Assembly: GCF_019903425.1 (NCBI RefSeq)
Contig: NZ_JACHUZ010000013.1
Span: 835,442-899,441 of the forward strand
Direction of reading: 5' to 3'
From: Vreelandella halophila
GTDB lineage: Bacteria > Pseudomonadota > Gammaproteobacteria > Pseudomonadales > Oleiphilaceae
Length of the DNA stretch: 64,000 nucleotides
Part shown: one piece after another, positions 53,730-64,000 of the stretch
Layout of the letters: each line of letters starts with the position of its first letter
Numbering within the stretch: the stretch's first letter is position 1
Program-made: the position numbers and the translations under genes
Notes under the pieces: generated by a model
Database searches by the model: none
The model's input: only the letters and a program-made list of their open reading frames with translations
What the model was told of the DNA's origin: nothing

Positions 53730-54461
53730 ATGGACGCCAACGCGCAACAGCCGAAGACAGACCTGTTCCATCTCAGCGAGATTGGGCAGGTCGGTAACGA
53801 CATCTATCAGGTCCGGTTCGAGTGGCCTCAGGGCCGCCCTGTGCCCTTCAGTGCCGGACAGTACCTGGCCATCCACCTGCCGGAGCGGGATCCAGCCTGG
53901 TTTTCCATTGCCAGCGCCCCGGGGGCTGAGCAGCTGACCCTGCACATCCAGGCGCCTCCGGAATGGGCGAGCGCCCATGAGGTGATGGAGTACCTGAGGC
54001 ACGAGGGCTGCGCCCGGATCTCCATGCCCTATGGCGAGGCCTGCCTGAACGAGCCGCCGAACTCGCCGCTGCTGCTGGTCGTGGCGGGGACGGGGTTTGC
54101 CCAGGCTAAAAGCATCGTGGACTACCTGCGCTTCAGCCGCATGGGTCAGCCGGTCACCCTATACTGGGGCGCGCGCGATACCGGGGACATGTATCTACGC
54201 GGGACCGCCGAACGCTGGGAGGAGGACTGGCCGGGATTCCACTTCCGGCCGGTAGTTTGTGAGGCGGATGCCGCCTCGGACTGCCATCATGAACGCTTGG
54301 CGGAGGCCATCCTGGCGGACGGCCATGACCTGGGTCAGGTGACGATCATCGCCAGCGGCTCACCGGCAATGGTGTACAGTGTGCTGGATGGCCTGACGCC
54401 CGCCGGTTTCGAGCCGGCCCGCTTCCATTCGGACGTACTGCAATACGCGCCCCGGGACTGA
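53730..54461 (+). CDS. fre: NAD(P)H-flavin reductase, Fre-like
   Basis: A 243-residue member of the ferredoxin-NADP reductase superfamily without an iron-sulfur domain. The flavin site is FSAGQYLAIHL and AWFSIASAP, and the nucleotide site is LLVVAGTGFAQAKSI. It reduces free flavins with NAD(P)H. It follows ubiD by 33 bases, the same neighbourhood as fre/ubiD in enterobacteria; UbiX-type prenyl-FMN synthesis needs reduced FMN, which gives the pairing a rationale. Confidence 0.9.
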   Translation: MDANAQQPKTDLFHLSEIGQVGNDIYQVRFEWPQGRPVPFSAGQYLAIHLPERDPAWFSIASAPGAEQLTLHIQAPPEWASAHEVMEYLRHEGCARISMPYGEACLNEPPNSPLLLVVAGTGFAQAKSIVDYLRFSRMGQPVTLYWGARDTGDMYLRGTAERWEEDWPGFHFRPVVCEADAASDCHHERLAEAILADGHDLGQVTIIASGSPAMVYSVLDGLTPAGFEPARFHSDVLQYAPRD

Positions 54462-54465
54462 GGCG

Positions 54466-55728
54466 TCAGCGCGCCGGGGTACCGCTGCGGCGCCGGGCTT
54501 CCGGCATGGGCAGCCTGGGTAGGCCGTGATGCTCCAGAACGCCCTGGCGAAGCAGGCGGACACTGTCCTCGTAACGGCCCAGGTGGGCGTAGAGCCGGCA
54601 CAGTTCCGCGGCCGTCTCCTGGCTGTGGCGTACCCCGAGACTGGTTTCAAGGTATTCCCTTGCCTTGCCCCAGAGCCGGTTGCGCAGGCTGATGCGCCCC
54701 AGTGCCAGCAGTAGTTCCGGGTTGTTGGGGCGCTCCTTGAGCCAGCCTTCTGCTGCGAGTAGCTGCTCATCCTCCCGCGGGCCCTGGATGCGGCCGTACA
54801 GGTTGATCAGAAGGTCACTCCAGTTCTGGCGCAGGACCTTGCGCAGCAGGCTTTCAGCGCGCGATTCCGCGCCCAGACGGGCGAGGTGGTCGGCGTAGTG
54901 ATGCACTACGGACTCGTCCCTGCGCCGGGGCGGGGGCAGCTGGTCCCAGACCCGGTCCAGGTGATCCAGGTTGCGCTGTTCCGGGGGCTGGCGTTCCAGC
55001 CGCTCGGCGGCCTGGTCGAGCACATTGAGCCAGACCTCCTGTTCCAGCACAGTCAGGCTGCTGTCATCCAGCGCGGCCTGGCGTCGCAGTTCCGGCAGCA
55101 GTTCACTGAGTGCCTGCCAGTCCTCGAGGTTGCGGTAGACATTGGCGAGCTGGCGCATCACGTGCGGATGGTTGGGTGATTTGCGGCGCAGCCGCAGCAA
55201 TGTCGCCAGGGCCTGTTCATTGCGCCCGGCATTGAGCTGCAGCCGGGCCTGGGTCAGGCCCACCGCCAGATCCGACCCGGAGGTACTTTCCCAGGCGAGG
55301 CGCAGGAAACGATCGGCTTCCTCCTGGTCTCCCTGCTGGTGGGCAGCTTCCGCGGCTGACAGGTAGTTGATGAGCGGGGTTTCCGCGTTGCCGGCGCCCT
55401 GTTCGAGCAGTTTGCGCGCCCGGCCCCAGTTGCCCTCGGCCAGTTCCAGCAGCCCCCGTGTGGTCTGGCGACGGGCACGGCGGCGCCCGCTGTTGCGCCA
55501 CCACTGACCCATGGCGCCCGGGCCCAGGCGCAGCCCCCGAAGAAGATCCAGCAGCCAGTGCAGGGCCAGGGCGGCCAGCACCACCAGTGACATCCCAACC
55601 CAGAAGTTGGTTTCGATCAGCCAGGTGCCGATGCTGACGCGGATGTAGCCAGGGTCCTCCGCCATGCCCAGGCTGAGGAGTGTGCCCGCGAGCACCGCAA
55701 CGAACAGAACAATGAGCAGCCTCCTCAT
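54466..55728 (-). CDS. hemY: HemY-like TPR membrane protein
   Basis: A 420-residue protein with two N-terminal TM segments (LLIVLFVAVLAGTLLSLGM and NFWVGMSLVVLAALALHWLL) and a long series of TPR helices (NYLSAAEAAHQQGDQEEADR, HPHVMRQLANVYRNLEDWQA). It is the proteobacterial HemY of the hemCDXY operon, unrelated to the oxidase called HemY in Bacillus. It is thought to organise or regulate haem synthesis. It overlaps hemX by 4 bases and converges on fre. Confidence 0.92.
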   Translation of the reverse strand: MRRLLIVLFVAVLAGTLLSLGMAEDPGYIRVSIGTWLIETNFWVGMSLVVLAALALHWLLDLLRGLRLGPGAMGQWWRNSGRRRARRQTTRGLLELAEGNWGRARKLLEQGAGNAETPLINYLSAAEAAHQQGDQEEADRFLRLAWESTSGSDLAVGLTQARLQLNAGRNEQALATLLRLRRKSPNHPHVMRQLANVYRNLEDWQALSELLPELRRQAALDDSSLTVLEQEVWLNVLDQAAERLERQPPEQRNLDHLDRVWDQLPPPRRRDESVVHHYADHLARLGAESRAESLLRKVLRQNWSDLLINLYGRIQGPREDEQLLAAEGWLKERPNNPELLLALGRISLRNRLWGKAREYLETSLGVRHSQETAAELCRLYAHLGRYEDSVRLLRQGVLEHHGLPRLPMPEARRRSGTPAR

Positions 55729-56813
55729 TCGGTGGTCTCCCCATCATCGTCGTCCGCCTGGGCGGGACCGGATTCGTCCGCGCGAGCCCGGAGCCGGGCC
55801 TTGAGCAGTTCCAGGGACTCACCGATGTCCGGCACTTCGGCCTGGATGCGTTCGTCCCTGAGGTCGCTGATGAGCTCATCCAGCGTGGAAGCCGTCTGGT
55901 TGCTGCTGCCGTACCAGCGCTCAAGCCAGTCGCCGGCGCGCCCGAGGGAGCGCCTATAGACGGCGTTGTCACCGCGCAGCAGGGCGGCCGCGGCCTGCTC
56001 GAACATCAGCTGGAGATGGAGCTGGGCCTGGGTCTCCTGCTCCGGGGTGAGCAGGGCCTGGGTGGGTTCGTCTACCCGACGGATACGGACCATGCGGTCA
56101 AGAACGCCAAGAAGCTGTTGCCACAGATTCGCCTCTGTCTGCTGACTGCTGCTGGCCTCGGGAAGTGTATCGGCCCGATCCAGGGACTGGGCGCTGCCCA
56201 GCTCCGGGATCATCCCCATGGCGGCCTCAAGCTGCAGATGGATTCCGGTCCGGTCCACCGGGTCCATGGTGCGCAGCGCCAGGATCTCCTCGGCAAGGGC
56301 CTCGCGAATGGGGTGGACGCCAGCGGCGTCGGTGCCCGCCAGCAGTTCATCGGTGCTTTCCAGAAGGCGCAGTGCCCCCTGGTGATCGTTTTCCAGTTCC
56401 AGGCGCTGGTTCGCAAGGCGCAGCAGGTACTCCGCCTCGGCCAGCAGCCAGTCGGTTCGGGTACGCTGGCCCAGTCCGAGCAGCGAGCGGGCGTTGTGCG
56501 CGATCTGGCGGGACTGGGTGTCCAGTGCATCGGCCTGTTCGTCGAGTTTCCCCTCAAGCCGGTTGAGCCGCTGCGCGCGGGCCTCGCTGCCGGATCGCTG
56601 AGTCTCGCGCAGGTCGGAGGCGATGCTGTTAAGGGTGTCGAGGCGGTTCCCGAGCTGCTGTTGGGTGCGGTGCTGCTCCCACAGCATGAAGCCGGCGCCG
56701 AGCAGGCCCGCGGCCAGGAGGATGATGACCAGCCACAGCGGCCATAGCCGTACGCGGCCGGGCTGGGGGTTGGGCGTGGTAGTCGCCGGGAGCTGTTTGC
56801 TGTTGTCGTTCAC
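55725..56813 (-). CDS. hemX: HemX-like membrane protein
   Basis: A 362-residue protein with one TM segment near residues 24–48 (WPLWLVIILLAAGLLGAGFM), then coiled coil (LGNRLDTLNSIASDLRETQR) and helical bundle (WLLAEAEYLLRLANQRLELE). It has no methyltransferase domain, unlike E. coli HemX annotations that imply one. It lies between hemD and hemY in the conserved operon. Its function in haem synthesis is not established. Confidence 0.9.
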   Translation of the reverse strand: MNDNSKQLPATTTPNPQPGRVRLWPLWLVIILLAAGLLGAGFMLWEQHRTQQQLGNRLDTLNSIASDLRETQRSGSEARAQRLNRLEGKLDEQADALDTQSRQIAHNARSLLGLGQRTRTDWLLAEAEYLLRLANQRLELENDHQGALRLLESTDELLAGTDAAGVHPIREALAEEILALRTMDPVDRTGIHLQLEAAMGMIPELGSAQSLDRADTLPEASSSQQTEANLWQQLLGVLDRMVRIRRVDEPTQALLTPEQETQAQLHLQLMFEQAAAALLRGDNAVYRRSLGRAGDWLERWYGSSNQTASTLDELISDLRDERIQAEVPDIGESLELLKARLRARADESGPAQADDDDGETTE

Positions 56814-56822
56814 GAGTGTCCG

Positions 56823-57617
56823 TTACTCCGCGTTTGAGGGGGACGCCCCGCAGGCGTCGATCAGCCCGTCCGGGCTCATGGCCGGGGCTACCCGGACCTC
56901 GCGAAAGCCGGCGTCCCGGGCCTGCTGGGCCACCCGTTCCACCGGTACCACGAGGCAGCGTTCCCGCAGCTTCGAATCTGCATTCTGACCCACCTCGAGC
57001 AGGCGCTTCAATGTTTCCGCGGAAAGCGCGAGCACGGTGTCCGGGTCAAAGGTGGTGAGGTGTTCCCGGAGCGTGGCCTCGGGCCATTCGATGGGGGTGC
57101 GCTCGTACAGCGGGAGGACCTCAACACGGGCGCCGCGATCCGTCAGGGTATCGCGTAACAGTTCCCGGCCCTGGTTGCCGCGGGCAATCAGGACTTTTTC
57201 GCCGGCCACCGCCTCCGGCTGGAATGAGGGGCAGTTGAGCAGGGCCTCGGAATCATGGCCGTTGGGCGGCGCCTGGCCGGGGAGGCCGGCATCGCGGAAC
57301 ACCCGGGCGGTGCCCTCGCCGGGCCCCCACCATTCAAGGCCCACGGGCCACTGCGGCCACCAGTCATCCGCCTGCTCCAGCAGGAGACGGGCGGCGTTGG
57401 GGCTGACCGCGATGATCTTACCGAAGTTGTCCAGTTCCTGAATCAGACTGCGTTCACGGCCATCCAGCGTACGGGGCTGGATGGCGATCAGCGGCAACGC
57501 ACGGCTGCAGGCACCGGCCTGCTCAAGTGCCTGGCGCGTTTCCTCCGCCTTGGGTTCGGGGCGGGACACCAGGATCCGGCGCCCGGCCAGTGGCGTGTTA
57601 TTCGGGCTCGTAGCCAT
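56823..57617 (-). CDS. hemD: uroporphyrinogen-III synthase
   Basis: A 264-residue protein starting [20 protein letters not shown]; the start overlaps the end of hemC by 20 bases. HemD is poorly conserved, but [51 protein letters not shown] and [11 protein letters not shown] fit the two-domain fold. It cyclises hydroxymethylbilane with inversion of ring D. Confidence 0.92.
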   Translation of the reverse strand: MATSPNNTPLAGRRILVSRPEPKAEETRQALEQAGACSRALPLIAIQPRTLDGRERSLIQELDNFGKIIAVSPNAARLLLEQADDWWPQWPVGLEWWGPGEGTARVFRDAGLPGQAPPNGHDSEALLNCPSFQPEAVAGEKVLIARGNQGRELLRDTLTDRGARVEVLPLYERTPIEWPEATLREHLTTFDPDTVLALSAETLKRLLEVGQNADSKLRERCLVVPVERVAQQARDAGFREVRVAPAMSPDGLIDACGASPSNAE

Positions 57618-58536
57618 AGACCTCGGCCAGGATGGCGCCGGCGCCCTTTTCAAGAAGCTGTTCGGCCAGGCGACGACCAAGGGCTTCGCCTTCGCGTCGA
57701 TGGGCGCGCCCCTCAACATGGTGAACCCGGCTGCCGTCGGGTGAAGCCACCAAGCCACGCAGGTGGAGCTCATCCCCTTCCAGTTCCGCGTAGGCGCCGA
57801 TGGGTACCTGGCAGCCGCCTTCCAGGCGTGTGTTCAGGGCCCGCTCCGCCAGGACCCGGTCCCGGGAATCGGCATGGATCAGCGGTTCCAGCATGGCGAT
57901 GAGCTCGCCATCGTCGGTGCGGCACTCAATGCCCAGCGCGCCCTGGCCGACCGCCGGCAGGCTGATTTCCGGCGGGATCTCGTAACGGATGCGTTCGTCG
58001 AAGCCCAGCCGGTGCAGGCCGGAGGTGGCCAGTACAATGGCGTCGTACTGGCCGTCATCGAGTTTGGCCAGGCGGGTGTTGACGTTGCCGCGCAGGGTTT
58101 CGATTCGGCAGTCGGGCCGGTGGGCTGCGAGCTGGGCCTGGCGGCGCAGGCTGGAGGTACCGATGACGGCGCCCTCGGGCAGAGCGTCGACGTCCGCATG
58201 GTGGTTGCTGACGAAGGCGTCCGTGGGCGCGCCGCGTTCGCAGATGGCCATCAGGCCCAGCCCTTCCGGGAACACCATGGGCACATCCTTCATGGAATGC
58301 ACCGCTATGTCCGCGCGCCCATCAAGCATGGCCTCTTCCAGTTCCTTAACGAACAGGGCCTTGCCGCCGATCTTGGCCAGCGGCACATCCAGGATCTTAT
58401 CGCCCCGGGTCTTGATGCCCACCAGTTCAACGCTGAGCCCTGGATGGGCCTGTTCCAGCCGGCTCTTGATGTGTTCGGCCTGCCACAGGGCCAGCTGGCT
58501 CCGGCGGGTGGCGATGCGCAGGGTGTCTCGGGCCAT
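57598..58536 (-). CDS. hemC: hydroxymethylbilane synthase
   Basis: A 312-residue porphobilinogen deaminase. [60 protein letters not shown] and the cofactor cysteine in [12 protein letters not shown] are all present. It assembles four porphobilinogens into hydroxymethylbilane. It heads hemCDXY, 84 bases after algR. Confidence 0.97.
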   Translation of the reverse strand: MARDTLRIATRRSQLALWQAEHIKSRLEQAHPGLSVELVGIKTRGDKILDVPLAKIGGKALFVKELEEAMLDGRADIAVHSMKDVPMVFPEGLGLMAICERGAPTDAFVSNHHADVDALPEGAVIGTSSLRRQAQLAAHRPDCRIETLRGNVNTRLAKLDDGQYDAIVLATSGLHRLGFDERIRYEIPPEISLPAVGQGALGIECRTDDGELIAMLEPLIHADSRDRVLAERALNTRLEGGCQVPIGAYAELEGDELHLRGLVASPDGSRVHHVEGRAHRREGEALGRRLAEQLLEKGAGAILAEVYGYEPE

Positions 58537-58620
58537 GGAGTGGCACTTCCTCAGTGGGTGGATGGTGTCAGGGGTTCCCTAGGGTAGCGTTTCAAGGGGC
58601 CGTTGTCGCCCGTTGCCGTC

Positions 58621-59346
58621 TCAACCCTGGAGGTGCTCGCGCACGCTGCTGGCGTGGCGGCGGCTGACGCGCAGGCGGGTGCCCTCCGCGTCCGAAAGCT
58701 GGGCCTGGTGGCCGGACTGGGTGCGGGTCAGTGCCTCCAGGTAGCGGCGGTTGACCAGGGTGTGGCGGTGGATGCGCAGCAGGTGCTCAGCGTGGGCCTG
58801 CTCAAGTTCACGCAGGCTGTAGTCGCACAGGGTTTCGCCACGGTCATGGACCAGGGTGACGTACTTGTTGTCGGCACTGGCGTAGTAGAGCCGGTCCAGC
58901 TCGACGCGCTCCACGCCGGCCTGGTTGCGGATCACGATGGCAGGTTTTTCCTCGGGAGCAAGCTGCCGGCTCTGTACGCGGTTAACGCGGGCGGCCCCGG
59001 CCAGTGCATTGGCGAGGGCTTCACGGCGGACGGGTTTGACCAGGTAGTCCGTGGCATCCACCCGGAAGGCGCTGAGGGCATAGTCGTCGTAGGCGGTACA
59101 GAAGATCACAGCCGGCGGCGTGGCCTGGGCCGTCAGCTCCCGGGCCGCGTCCATTCCGTCCATGCCCGGCATCCGTACGTCCATGAGCACGATGTCGGGG
59201 CGGTGTTCCGCCGCCTTTTCCAGGGCCTCTGTGCCGTTGCCGGCCTCGGCGCAGACCCGGCAGTCCTCCATGGCTTCCAGCAGCCGCCGCAGTCGGTCCC
59301 GGGCGGGGGCCTCGTCGTCCACGATCAGGATGCGGTGTTGCGTCAT
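58621..59346 (-). CDS. algR: LytTR response regulator AlgR
   Basis: A 241-residue regulator: receiver domain with phospho-acceptor D56 (DIVLMDVRMPGMDG) and a LytTR DNA-binding domain at about 135–240 (YYASADNKYVTLVHDRGETL, HRHTLVNRRYLEAL). In Pseudomonas AlgR controls alginate, twitching motility and virulence. The upstream gene overlaps it by 4 bases and encodes the partner kinase. The algZ–algR–hemC order is conserved with pseudomonads. Confidence 0.94.
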   Translation of the reverse strand: MTQHRILIVDDEAPARDRLRRLLEAMEDCRVCAEAGNGTEALEKAAEHRPDIVLMDVRMPGMDGMDAARELTAQATPPAVIFCTAYDDYALSAFRVDATDYLVKPVRREALANALAGAARVNRVQSRQLAPEEKPAIVIRNQAGVERVELDRLYYASADNKYVTLVHDRGETLCDYSLRELEQAHAEHLLRIHRHTLVNRRYLEALTRTQSGHQAQLSDAEGTRLRVSRRHASSVREHLQG

Positions 59347-60392
59347 GCGTCGCCCTCCCTGTTGCCTGGCAGTCTCAGCGTCACCGTGAAGTGGTCGCCG
59401 CCCTGGCTGGCCTTGAGTGCCGCGGTGTCTCCGTAGACGGCCTGCAGCCGGGCACGGATGTTTTCCAGTGCCATGCGCTGGCCCTGGTGGTGGCCTGCCT
59501 GGTCGCTGGCCAGGGGGTTGTGGATCAGTATGTAGAGCCAGCGCCGGGTCCGTTCCGATTCCACCCGGATGATGCCGCCGCCGGTCAGCGGCTGGATGCC
59601 ATGGTAGACCGCGTTCTCCAGCAGGGGCTGCAGGATCAGCGGCGGTACCGGCAGGTCGCTGGCGCTGTCATCCAGATGCCAGTCCACGTCCAGGCGCGAC
59701 CCCAGGCGCAGCTTTTCAATGGCGAGATAGCGTTCGCACAGGCGCAGCTCCTCGGACAAAGGAATCAGGCGGGTCCCGGCGGTATTCAGGCTGACCCGGA
59801 AGAGGTCGCAGAGGTCCAGAACCACCTCCTCGGCGCGCTCCGGATCGGAGGCAATCAGGCTGGCAATGGTGTTCATGCTGTTGAACAGGAAATGGGGCTG
59901 GATGCGCGCCTGGAGCGCGGCGATGCGGGCCTCGACTTCTGCTTCCTCCTGGCGGCGGCGCTGGTACTGCAGGTGGAAGTAGCGCAGCGCCATCAGGGTG
60001 ATCAGCGCCGCCATGAGCAGGTTGCGCAGCAACGTGAACGGGGCGTCCAGCGGTGAGAGCGCGGGGTGGAGAAGCCACTGGCCGAGCAGTGTGAAGGCGG
60101 CGGTGTCCACCAGTACCAGCACGGTGATGGCGACGGAGGCCAGTGGCACGCCCAGGGCCTCGAGCTGGCGCCTGAGGGCGCAGATGAGGCCGGCGGCGGT
60201 CAGGGTGACCCACTGGGCCAGCAGCGAGGCCAGGCCCAGGTAGTGCCAGTCCAGCAGGCCACTGGAAGGCCGGGCCAGTGCGAACAGCAGCACCACCAGC
60301 TCGGTGGTGAGAACCAGCAGGAAGACGGCGCGGACCTGGCAGAGATCCGGGATGAAGCCGCCGTCGTTTTGTGACTCCTGGGTCGCGTTCAT
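59343..60392 (-). CDS. algZ: LytS-type sensor histidine kinase AlgZ (FimS)
   Basis: A 349-residue kinase starting MNATQESQNDGGFIPDLCQV. Four TM segments lie in residues 20–135; the His_kinase domain has the acceptor His in RIQPHFLFNSMNTIASLI, followed by LCERYLAIEKLRLGSRL and an ATPase with PPLILQPLLENAVYHG. It belongs to the unorthodox LytS class. ATG 60392 is the first start below the argH divergent region. Confidence 0.93.
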   Translation of the reverse strand: MNATQESQNDGGFIPDLCQVRAVFLLVLTTELVVLLFALARPSSGLLDWHYLGLASLLAQWVTLTAAGLICALRRQLEALGVPLASVAITVLVLVDTAAFTLLGQWLLHPALSPLDAPFTLLRNLLMAALITLMALRYFHLQYQRRRQEEAEVEARIAALQARIQPHFLFNSMNTIASLIASDPERAEEVVLDLCDLFRVSLNTAGTRLIPLSEELRLCERYLAIEKLRLGSRLDVDWHLDDSASDLPVPPLILQPLLENAVYHGIQPLTGGGIIRVESERTRRWLYILIHNPLASDQAGHHQGQRMALENIRARLQAVYGDTAALKASQGGDHFTVTLRLPGNREGDA

Positions 60393-60422
60393 GGTGAATA
60401 GGGCGCCGGATTGGAAGGCTGT

Positions 60423-60428
60423 TATACT
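60423..60428 (+). promoter_or_regulatory. -10 box of argH
   Basis: TATACT lies 46 bases before the argH ATG, in the 81-base divergent gap between algZ and argH. No convincing -35 is seen at the right distance, so an extended or activated promoter is likely. Confidence 0.4.
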
Positions 60429-60473
60429 GCGCGGCCTGCGGGTGCATTTGATTCCATGACAACAGGATAGACC

Positions 60474-61895
60474 ATGAGCGACGAGCGGAAAGCGGCGGCC
60501 AAACTCTGGGGCGGGCGGTTCAGCGAGCCCACGGATGCCTTTGTGGAGCGGTTCACGGCCTCGGTGGGGTTTGATCAGCGCCTCTACCACCATGACATTC
60601 GCGGCTCCATTGCCCACGCACGCATGCTCGCGAAGGTTGGTGTTCTCACGGAAGACGAGGAACGCCAGATCGTCGAGGGACTGGAGGCAGTGCACGCGGA
60701 TATCGAGGCCGGGCGCTTCGAGTGGTCGGTGAGCCTTGAAGACGTGCACATGAACATCGAGGCGGCGCTGACCGAACGTATTGGTGTTACCGGCAAAAAG
60801 CTCCATACGGGGCGCTCGCGCAACGACCAGATCGCTACCGACATCCGCCTCTACCTGCGTGACGAGATCGACGCCATCGCCGTTGAACTGGGCCGCCTGC
60901 AGTCCGGCCTGATTGAGCTGGCCGAGCGTGAGGCGGATACCATCATGCCCGGCTTCACCCATCTCCAGAGTGCCCAGCCGGTGACCTTCGGCCACCACAT
61001 GCTGGCCTGGAACGAGATGCTGCAGCGCGACCATGAGCGCCTTCTGGACTGCCGCAAGCGGGTCAACCGCCTGCCGCTCGGGGCCGCAGCCCTGGCCGGC
61101 ACCAGCTACCCGATTGACCGCCATTACACCGCCGAGCTGCTGGGCTTTGATGGTCCCACCGCCAACTCACTGGATTCGGTCAGCGACCGGGATTTCGCCA
61201 TTGAGTTCAGCAGCTTCGCCGCGCTGCTCCTGACCCATCTTTCCCGCTTCAGCGAGGAGCTGGTGCTGTGGACCTCCGCCCAGTTCAGCTTTGTGGATCT
61301 GCCGGACCGGTTCTGCACCGGTTCCTCCATCATGCCCCAGAAGAAGAATCCGGATGTGCCCGAGCTGGTGCGCGGCAAGACCGGCCGGGTGAACGGCCAC
61401 CTGATGTCCCTGCTGACCCTGATGAAAGGTCAGCCGCTGGCCTACAACAAGGACAATCAGGAAGACAAGGAGCCGCTGTTCGACACCGTGGATACCGTCA
61501 AGGGCTGCCTGCGCGCCTATGCGGACATGATGCCGGCGCTTTCCGTGCGCCGGGACAACACCCGGGCAGCGGCCCGGCGCGGCTTTGCCACCGCCACCGA
61601 CCTGGCGGACTACCTGGTGCGCCAGGGCCTGGCCTTCCGGGACGCCCACGAGGTGGTGGGCCAGGCCGTGGCCTATGCGGACAGGGATGGCCGGGATCTG
61701 GAGGACCTGGAGCTGGCCGAGCTCCAGCAGTTCAGCGGGACCATCAGCGAGGACGTCTATGAGGTTCTGACCCTGGATGGTTCCGTGAGCGCCCGGGCCC
61801 ATGTGGGCGGTACGGCGCCGGCACGGGTGCGTGAGGCGGCCCGGGAGGCGGCGCAGCGGCTGGACAGGCTGAACCAGGGGGGCGCCGCGGGTTAA
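60474..61895 (+). CDS. argH: argininosuccinate lyase
   Basis: A 473-residue enzyme of the fumarase/aspartase superfamily. [20 protein letters not shown] opens it; [32 protein letters not shown] and the signature [20 protein letters not shown] with the catalytic serine loop are present. It splits argininosuccinate to arginine and fumarate, the last step of arginine synthesis. It is divergent from algZ as in Pseudomonas. Confidence 0.98.
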   Translation: MSDERKAAAKLWGGRFSEPTDAFVERFTASVGFDQRLYHHDIRGSIAHARMLAKVGVLTEDEERQIVEGLEAVHADIEAGRFEWSVSLEDVHMNIEAALTERIGVTGKKLHTGRSRNDQIATDIRLYLRDEIDAIAVELGRLQSGLIELAEREADTIMPGFTHLQSAQPVTFGHHMLAWNEMLQRDHERLLDCRKRVNRLPLGAAALAGTSYPIDRHYTAELLGFDGPTANSLDSVSDRDFAIEFSSFAALLLTHLSRFSEELVLWTSAQFSFVDLPDRFCTGSSIMPQKKNPDVPELVRGKTGRVNGHLMSLLTLMKGQPLAYNKDNQEDKEPLFDTVDTVKGCLRAYADMMPALSVRRDNTRAAARRGFATATDLADYLVRQGLAFRDAHEVVGQAVAYADRDGRDLEDLELAELQQFSGTISEDVYEVLTLDGSVSARAHVGGTAPARVREAAREAAQRLDRLNQGGAAG

Positions 61896-64000
61896 CTGCG
61901 TACCCGGAAGAATCCGCCCCGGCTGCCGGGCCTGGGCGGGGGTGCGAGCTGGTCCAGGAGTTCCGGGCTGGTCAGGCGGTAGCCCTGACCGAAATGCAGC
62001 CCGAGTTCCCTTACCTTGCGCAGGGTGGCGTCGTCCTCGATGAAGGGGGCGACGGTCACCGCCTCACACAGCAGCGCCATCCGGTGTATGGCCTCCACCA
62101 TGATCACCTGCAGCGGGTTGTCCGCCAGGTTATGCACCAGGCTTTCATCCAGTTTGACGATGCTGATCCCCAGATCACCCATCAGATTATGGGTCCTGCC
62201 GCTGACGCCGGCGGCGTCCAGAGCGATGCGACAGCCCACCGCCCGCAGTGCTTCGGCGCTTCGCCGGGCCTCATCCGGGTACCGGCATGCATGGGCTTCA
62301 CGGATCTCAAAGCAGAAGCTGGTGGCCTCAAAGGAGCTGGCCTCGATCTGGCGCGCTACCTCGTTCGCAAAGCTGTCATCCAGGAGGCTGCTGGCGGACA
62401 GGTTGAAGCTGATCATCTTGAGCCGTGGCTGCATCAGGGGGTTCTGCTCCAGCCAGGCCAGGGCACGGGTGATGACCCGCCGGTCCAGTGCGTACCCCAG
62501 ATCAAAGCGTTCCGCCAGGGGCATGAAGGAGGCCGGGCGCCAGAGTTCCTCCGCGCGTTGGCCCTGATCGTCCGGCTCCCGGTAGAGGCGTGCCAGCACC
62601 TCCACATGGTCGCCCCAGGTGGCGCTGGCGATAGGGCGCAGTGCCTGGAAGTGCAGCTCGATGGCATCGGTGGTGATGGCGTACATCAGCTGCGCCAGGT
62701 CCTCGCGGGTGGCGGTTTCGTCGCCGCCTTCGGCACCGGTGCGGTAGAGGTTGAGGCTGCAGGGGCCGGTGGCCTTGGCCGTCTCGCACAGATCCCCAGC
62801 CAGGGTGAGGCACTGTTCCGGTGACTCGTCGGGTACCTGGTGCAGGGGCAGGAGGCCGGCACTGACGGTGGTCCGGATGGTGTCCCCCCGCCACTCAAAT
62901 TCGAAGACGCTGATGGCATCGCGCAGGCTGTGGCAGACCTTGACGGCTTCCTCCGTGCCGCAGTTGTCCAGGATGATCACGAACTGGTCGCTGGCCACCC
63001 GGGCAATGGCATCGCGCTGACGCAGGCGGCCCGACATCATGCTGCTGAGTTCCCGCAGATAGCGGTCGCAGCCGCCGGAGCCGAAGCGGGCGTTGAGGGT
63101 GCTGAAGCCGTCCAGGTCCAGGTGCACCAGGGCGTGGGGCGTGCCGGCCTCGCGCTGCAGGTTCTGCGCTCGGTGCAGACGCTGGAGGATCTCGCGGCGG
63201 TTGAGCAGCCCGGTCAGTGGATCGTGGCGGTTGAGGTAATGCACATGATCCTCGCCGTCGAGCTGGGCCACACGCTTGTCGCGGCCGACGTGGGCCGCGC
63301 CCAACAGTTCTCCGGCGGGCGAGAAGATCCGGTTGAACTGGATCTCATAGACGGTCTGCTGTTCCTCGGATTGGGCCAGCGGCATCTCGATGCAGAAGCC
63401 TTCCTGGCTCATGGCGCGTTCCCATAGGCGGGCATAGAGGCGCCGCTCTTCCGGGTGGTCCGCGAGCAGATCCGTGAGCTGGTCGCCCACATTGGGGATG
63501 ATGCCGAACGCGGCCTGGAAGGCATCGCTGTAGGCCTGGTTGACCGCGACGATCTCCAGCTCCGGGTTCATGATGACGATCAGGTCGTTCGAGGCCGCCA
63601 GAACGCTTTCGGTGCGGTACTTCCAGACCTGGGCGGAGTGTGCATCCGCGCGGCGGGCGGTGATGTCCACAGCGCTGCCGGCGATCAGGCGGCGTTTGCC
63701 GGACTCGTCCAGGCTGCGCCCGGTGAGCCGCAGCCAGCGGTGGTTCTGGTTGGCGGTGAGTATGGGCACTTCCATGGAAAACGGCTCGCCCTGGCGCAGG
63801 CACTGGAGAATGGCCCGGCGGACCTGGCTCTGGTGTTCCTGGAAGTAGAACAGGACATGTTCAGGATCGAGCTGATTGCCCGGAGGAAGGTCCAGCAGGT
63901 GATACAGGCCCTCAGACCAGTGCAGGCGGTTGAAGTCCGGGGCCATCTCCCCGATGCCGGGACCGCCCCTCTGTTTGGCCCGGCGGGAAACGCGGGGGGG
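61892..64000 (-). CDS. PAS–GGDEF–EAL protein with degenerate motifs (5' end beyond window)
   Basis: The reading frame stays open through 64000; ATG 63946 is internal, because PAS-like sequence ([20 protein letters not shown]) begins before it. Two PAS domains occupy roughly the first 230 residues, then a GGDEF-like domain ([20 protein letters not shown]) in which the catalytic motif reads ASDQF instead of GG(D/E)EF, and an EAL-like domain in which EAL is EVL and the later DDFG loop is DAAG. Both catalytic sites therefore look inactive. It may be a c-di-GMP receptor or a regulator by protein contact. The stop overlaps that of argH by 4 bases. Confidence 0.88.
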   Translation of the reverse strand, partial: PPRVSRRAKQRGGPGIGEMAPDFNRLHWSEGLYHLLDLPPGNQLDPEHVLFYFQEHQSQVRRAILQCLRQGEPFSMEVPILTANQNHRWLRLTGRSLDESGKRRLIAGSAVDITARRADAHSAQVWKYRTESVLAASNDLIVIMNPELEIVAVNQAYSDAFQAAFGIIPNVGDQLTDLLADHPEERRLYARLWERAMSQEGFCIEMPLAQSEEQQTVYEIQFNRIFSPAGELLGAAHVGRDKRVAQLDGEDHVHYLNRHDPLTGLLNRREILQRLHRAQNLQREAGTPHALVHLDLDGFSTLNARFGSGGCDRYLRELSSMMSGRLRQRDAIARVASDQFVIILDNCGTEEAVKVCHSLRDAISVFEFEWRGDTIRTTVSAGLLPLHQVPDESPEQCLTLAGDLCETAKATGPCSLNLYRTGAEGGDETATREDLAQLMYAITTDAIELHFQALRPIASATWGDHVEVLARLYREPDDQGQRAEELWRPASFMPLAERFDLGYALDRRVITRALAWLEQNPLMQPRLKMISFNLSASSLLDDSFANEVARQIEASSFEATSFCFEIREAHACRYPDEARRSAEALRAVGCRIALDAAGVSGRTHNLMGDLGISIVKLDESLVHNLADNPLQVIMVEAIHRMALLCEAVTVAPFIEDDATLRKVRELGLHFGQGYRLTSPELLDQLAPPPRPGSRGGFFRVRS

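Noticed and set aside
59343..61124. Extended start for the AlgZ kinase reaching into argH
   Set aside because: The upstream part is antisense to argH and has no membrane or kinase features. The ATG at 60392 starts a normal-length AlgZ.

Overview
The window is a GC-rich gammaproteobacterial chromosome segment. Gene orders such as argH–algZ–algR–hemC–hemD–hemX–hemY, ppx/trxA/rho/ubiD/fre and dsbB–rsd are typical of Pseudomonadales, Halomonadaceae and Ectothiorhodospiraceae. Strongly acidic exported proteins (PstS, porin) suggest a halophile or halotolerant marine bacterium. That placement is inference; no rRNA gene is present to confirm it.

Bases 1–12.9 kb are the accessory part. After a truncated aldehyde dehydrogenase and its divergent LysR regulator comes a mobile-element-rich Rhs (YD-repeat) locus: a decayed IS21 istA, a solo IS5-like end, a large Sec-exported Rhs gene whose polymorphic tip has been cut off by a 1163-bp IS5-family insertion (exact 4-bp target duplication TTAG), the displaced tip with its candidate immunity gene, a second orphan tip with its own candidate immunity gene, an istB relic, an almost identical 859-bp second copy of the Rhs core, a 1.5-kb second IS5-family element, an IS66 relic and a tRNA-Arg(CCG).

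From 13 to 30 kb lies an iron/nitrogen-oxide and nitrate respiration block: bfd and bfr, a c5-type cytochrome, an NsrR-like Rrf2 regulator, then on the minus strand a half-sized NarK-like membrane protein, narGHJI, a parvulin, an unknown 148-aa protein and moaA, with narXL divergent. Two nested palindromic elements flank the parvulin gene. Rep helicase and a stand-alone PAAR protein follow.

30–36 kb is the phosphate block pstSCAB with a near-perfect Pho box upstream of pstS and a terminator-like hairpin after it, plus a porin. 36–64 kb is mostly conserved housekeeping: tex, gshA, rmf (overlapping a fliL-like gene antisense), dsbB, rsd, an FKBP lipoprotein, an ABC-F ATPase, ppx, trxA, the molybdenum-cofactor genes mobA/moaE/moaD/moeA/moaB (serving NarG together with the distant moaA), rho, ubiD, a flavin reductase, the haem genes hemCDXY, the AlgZ/AlgR pair, argH and a PAS–GGDEF–EAL protein with degenerate catalytic motifs that runs off the right edge.
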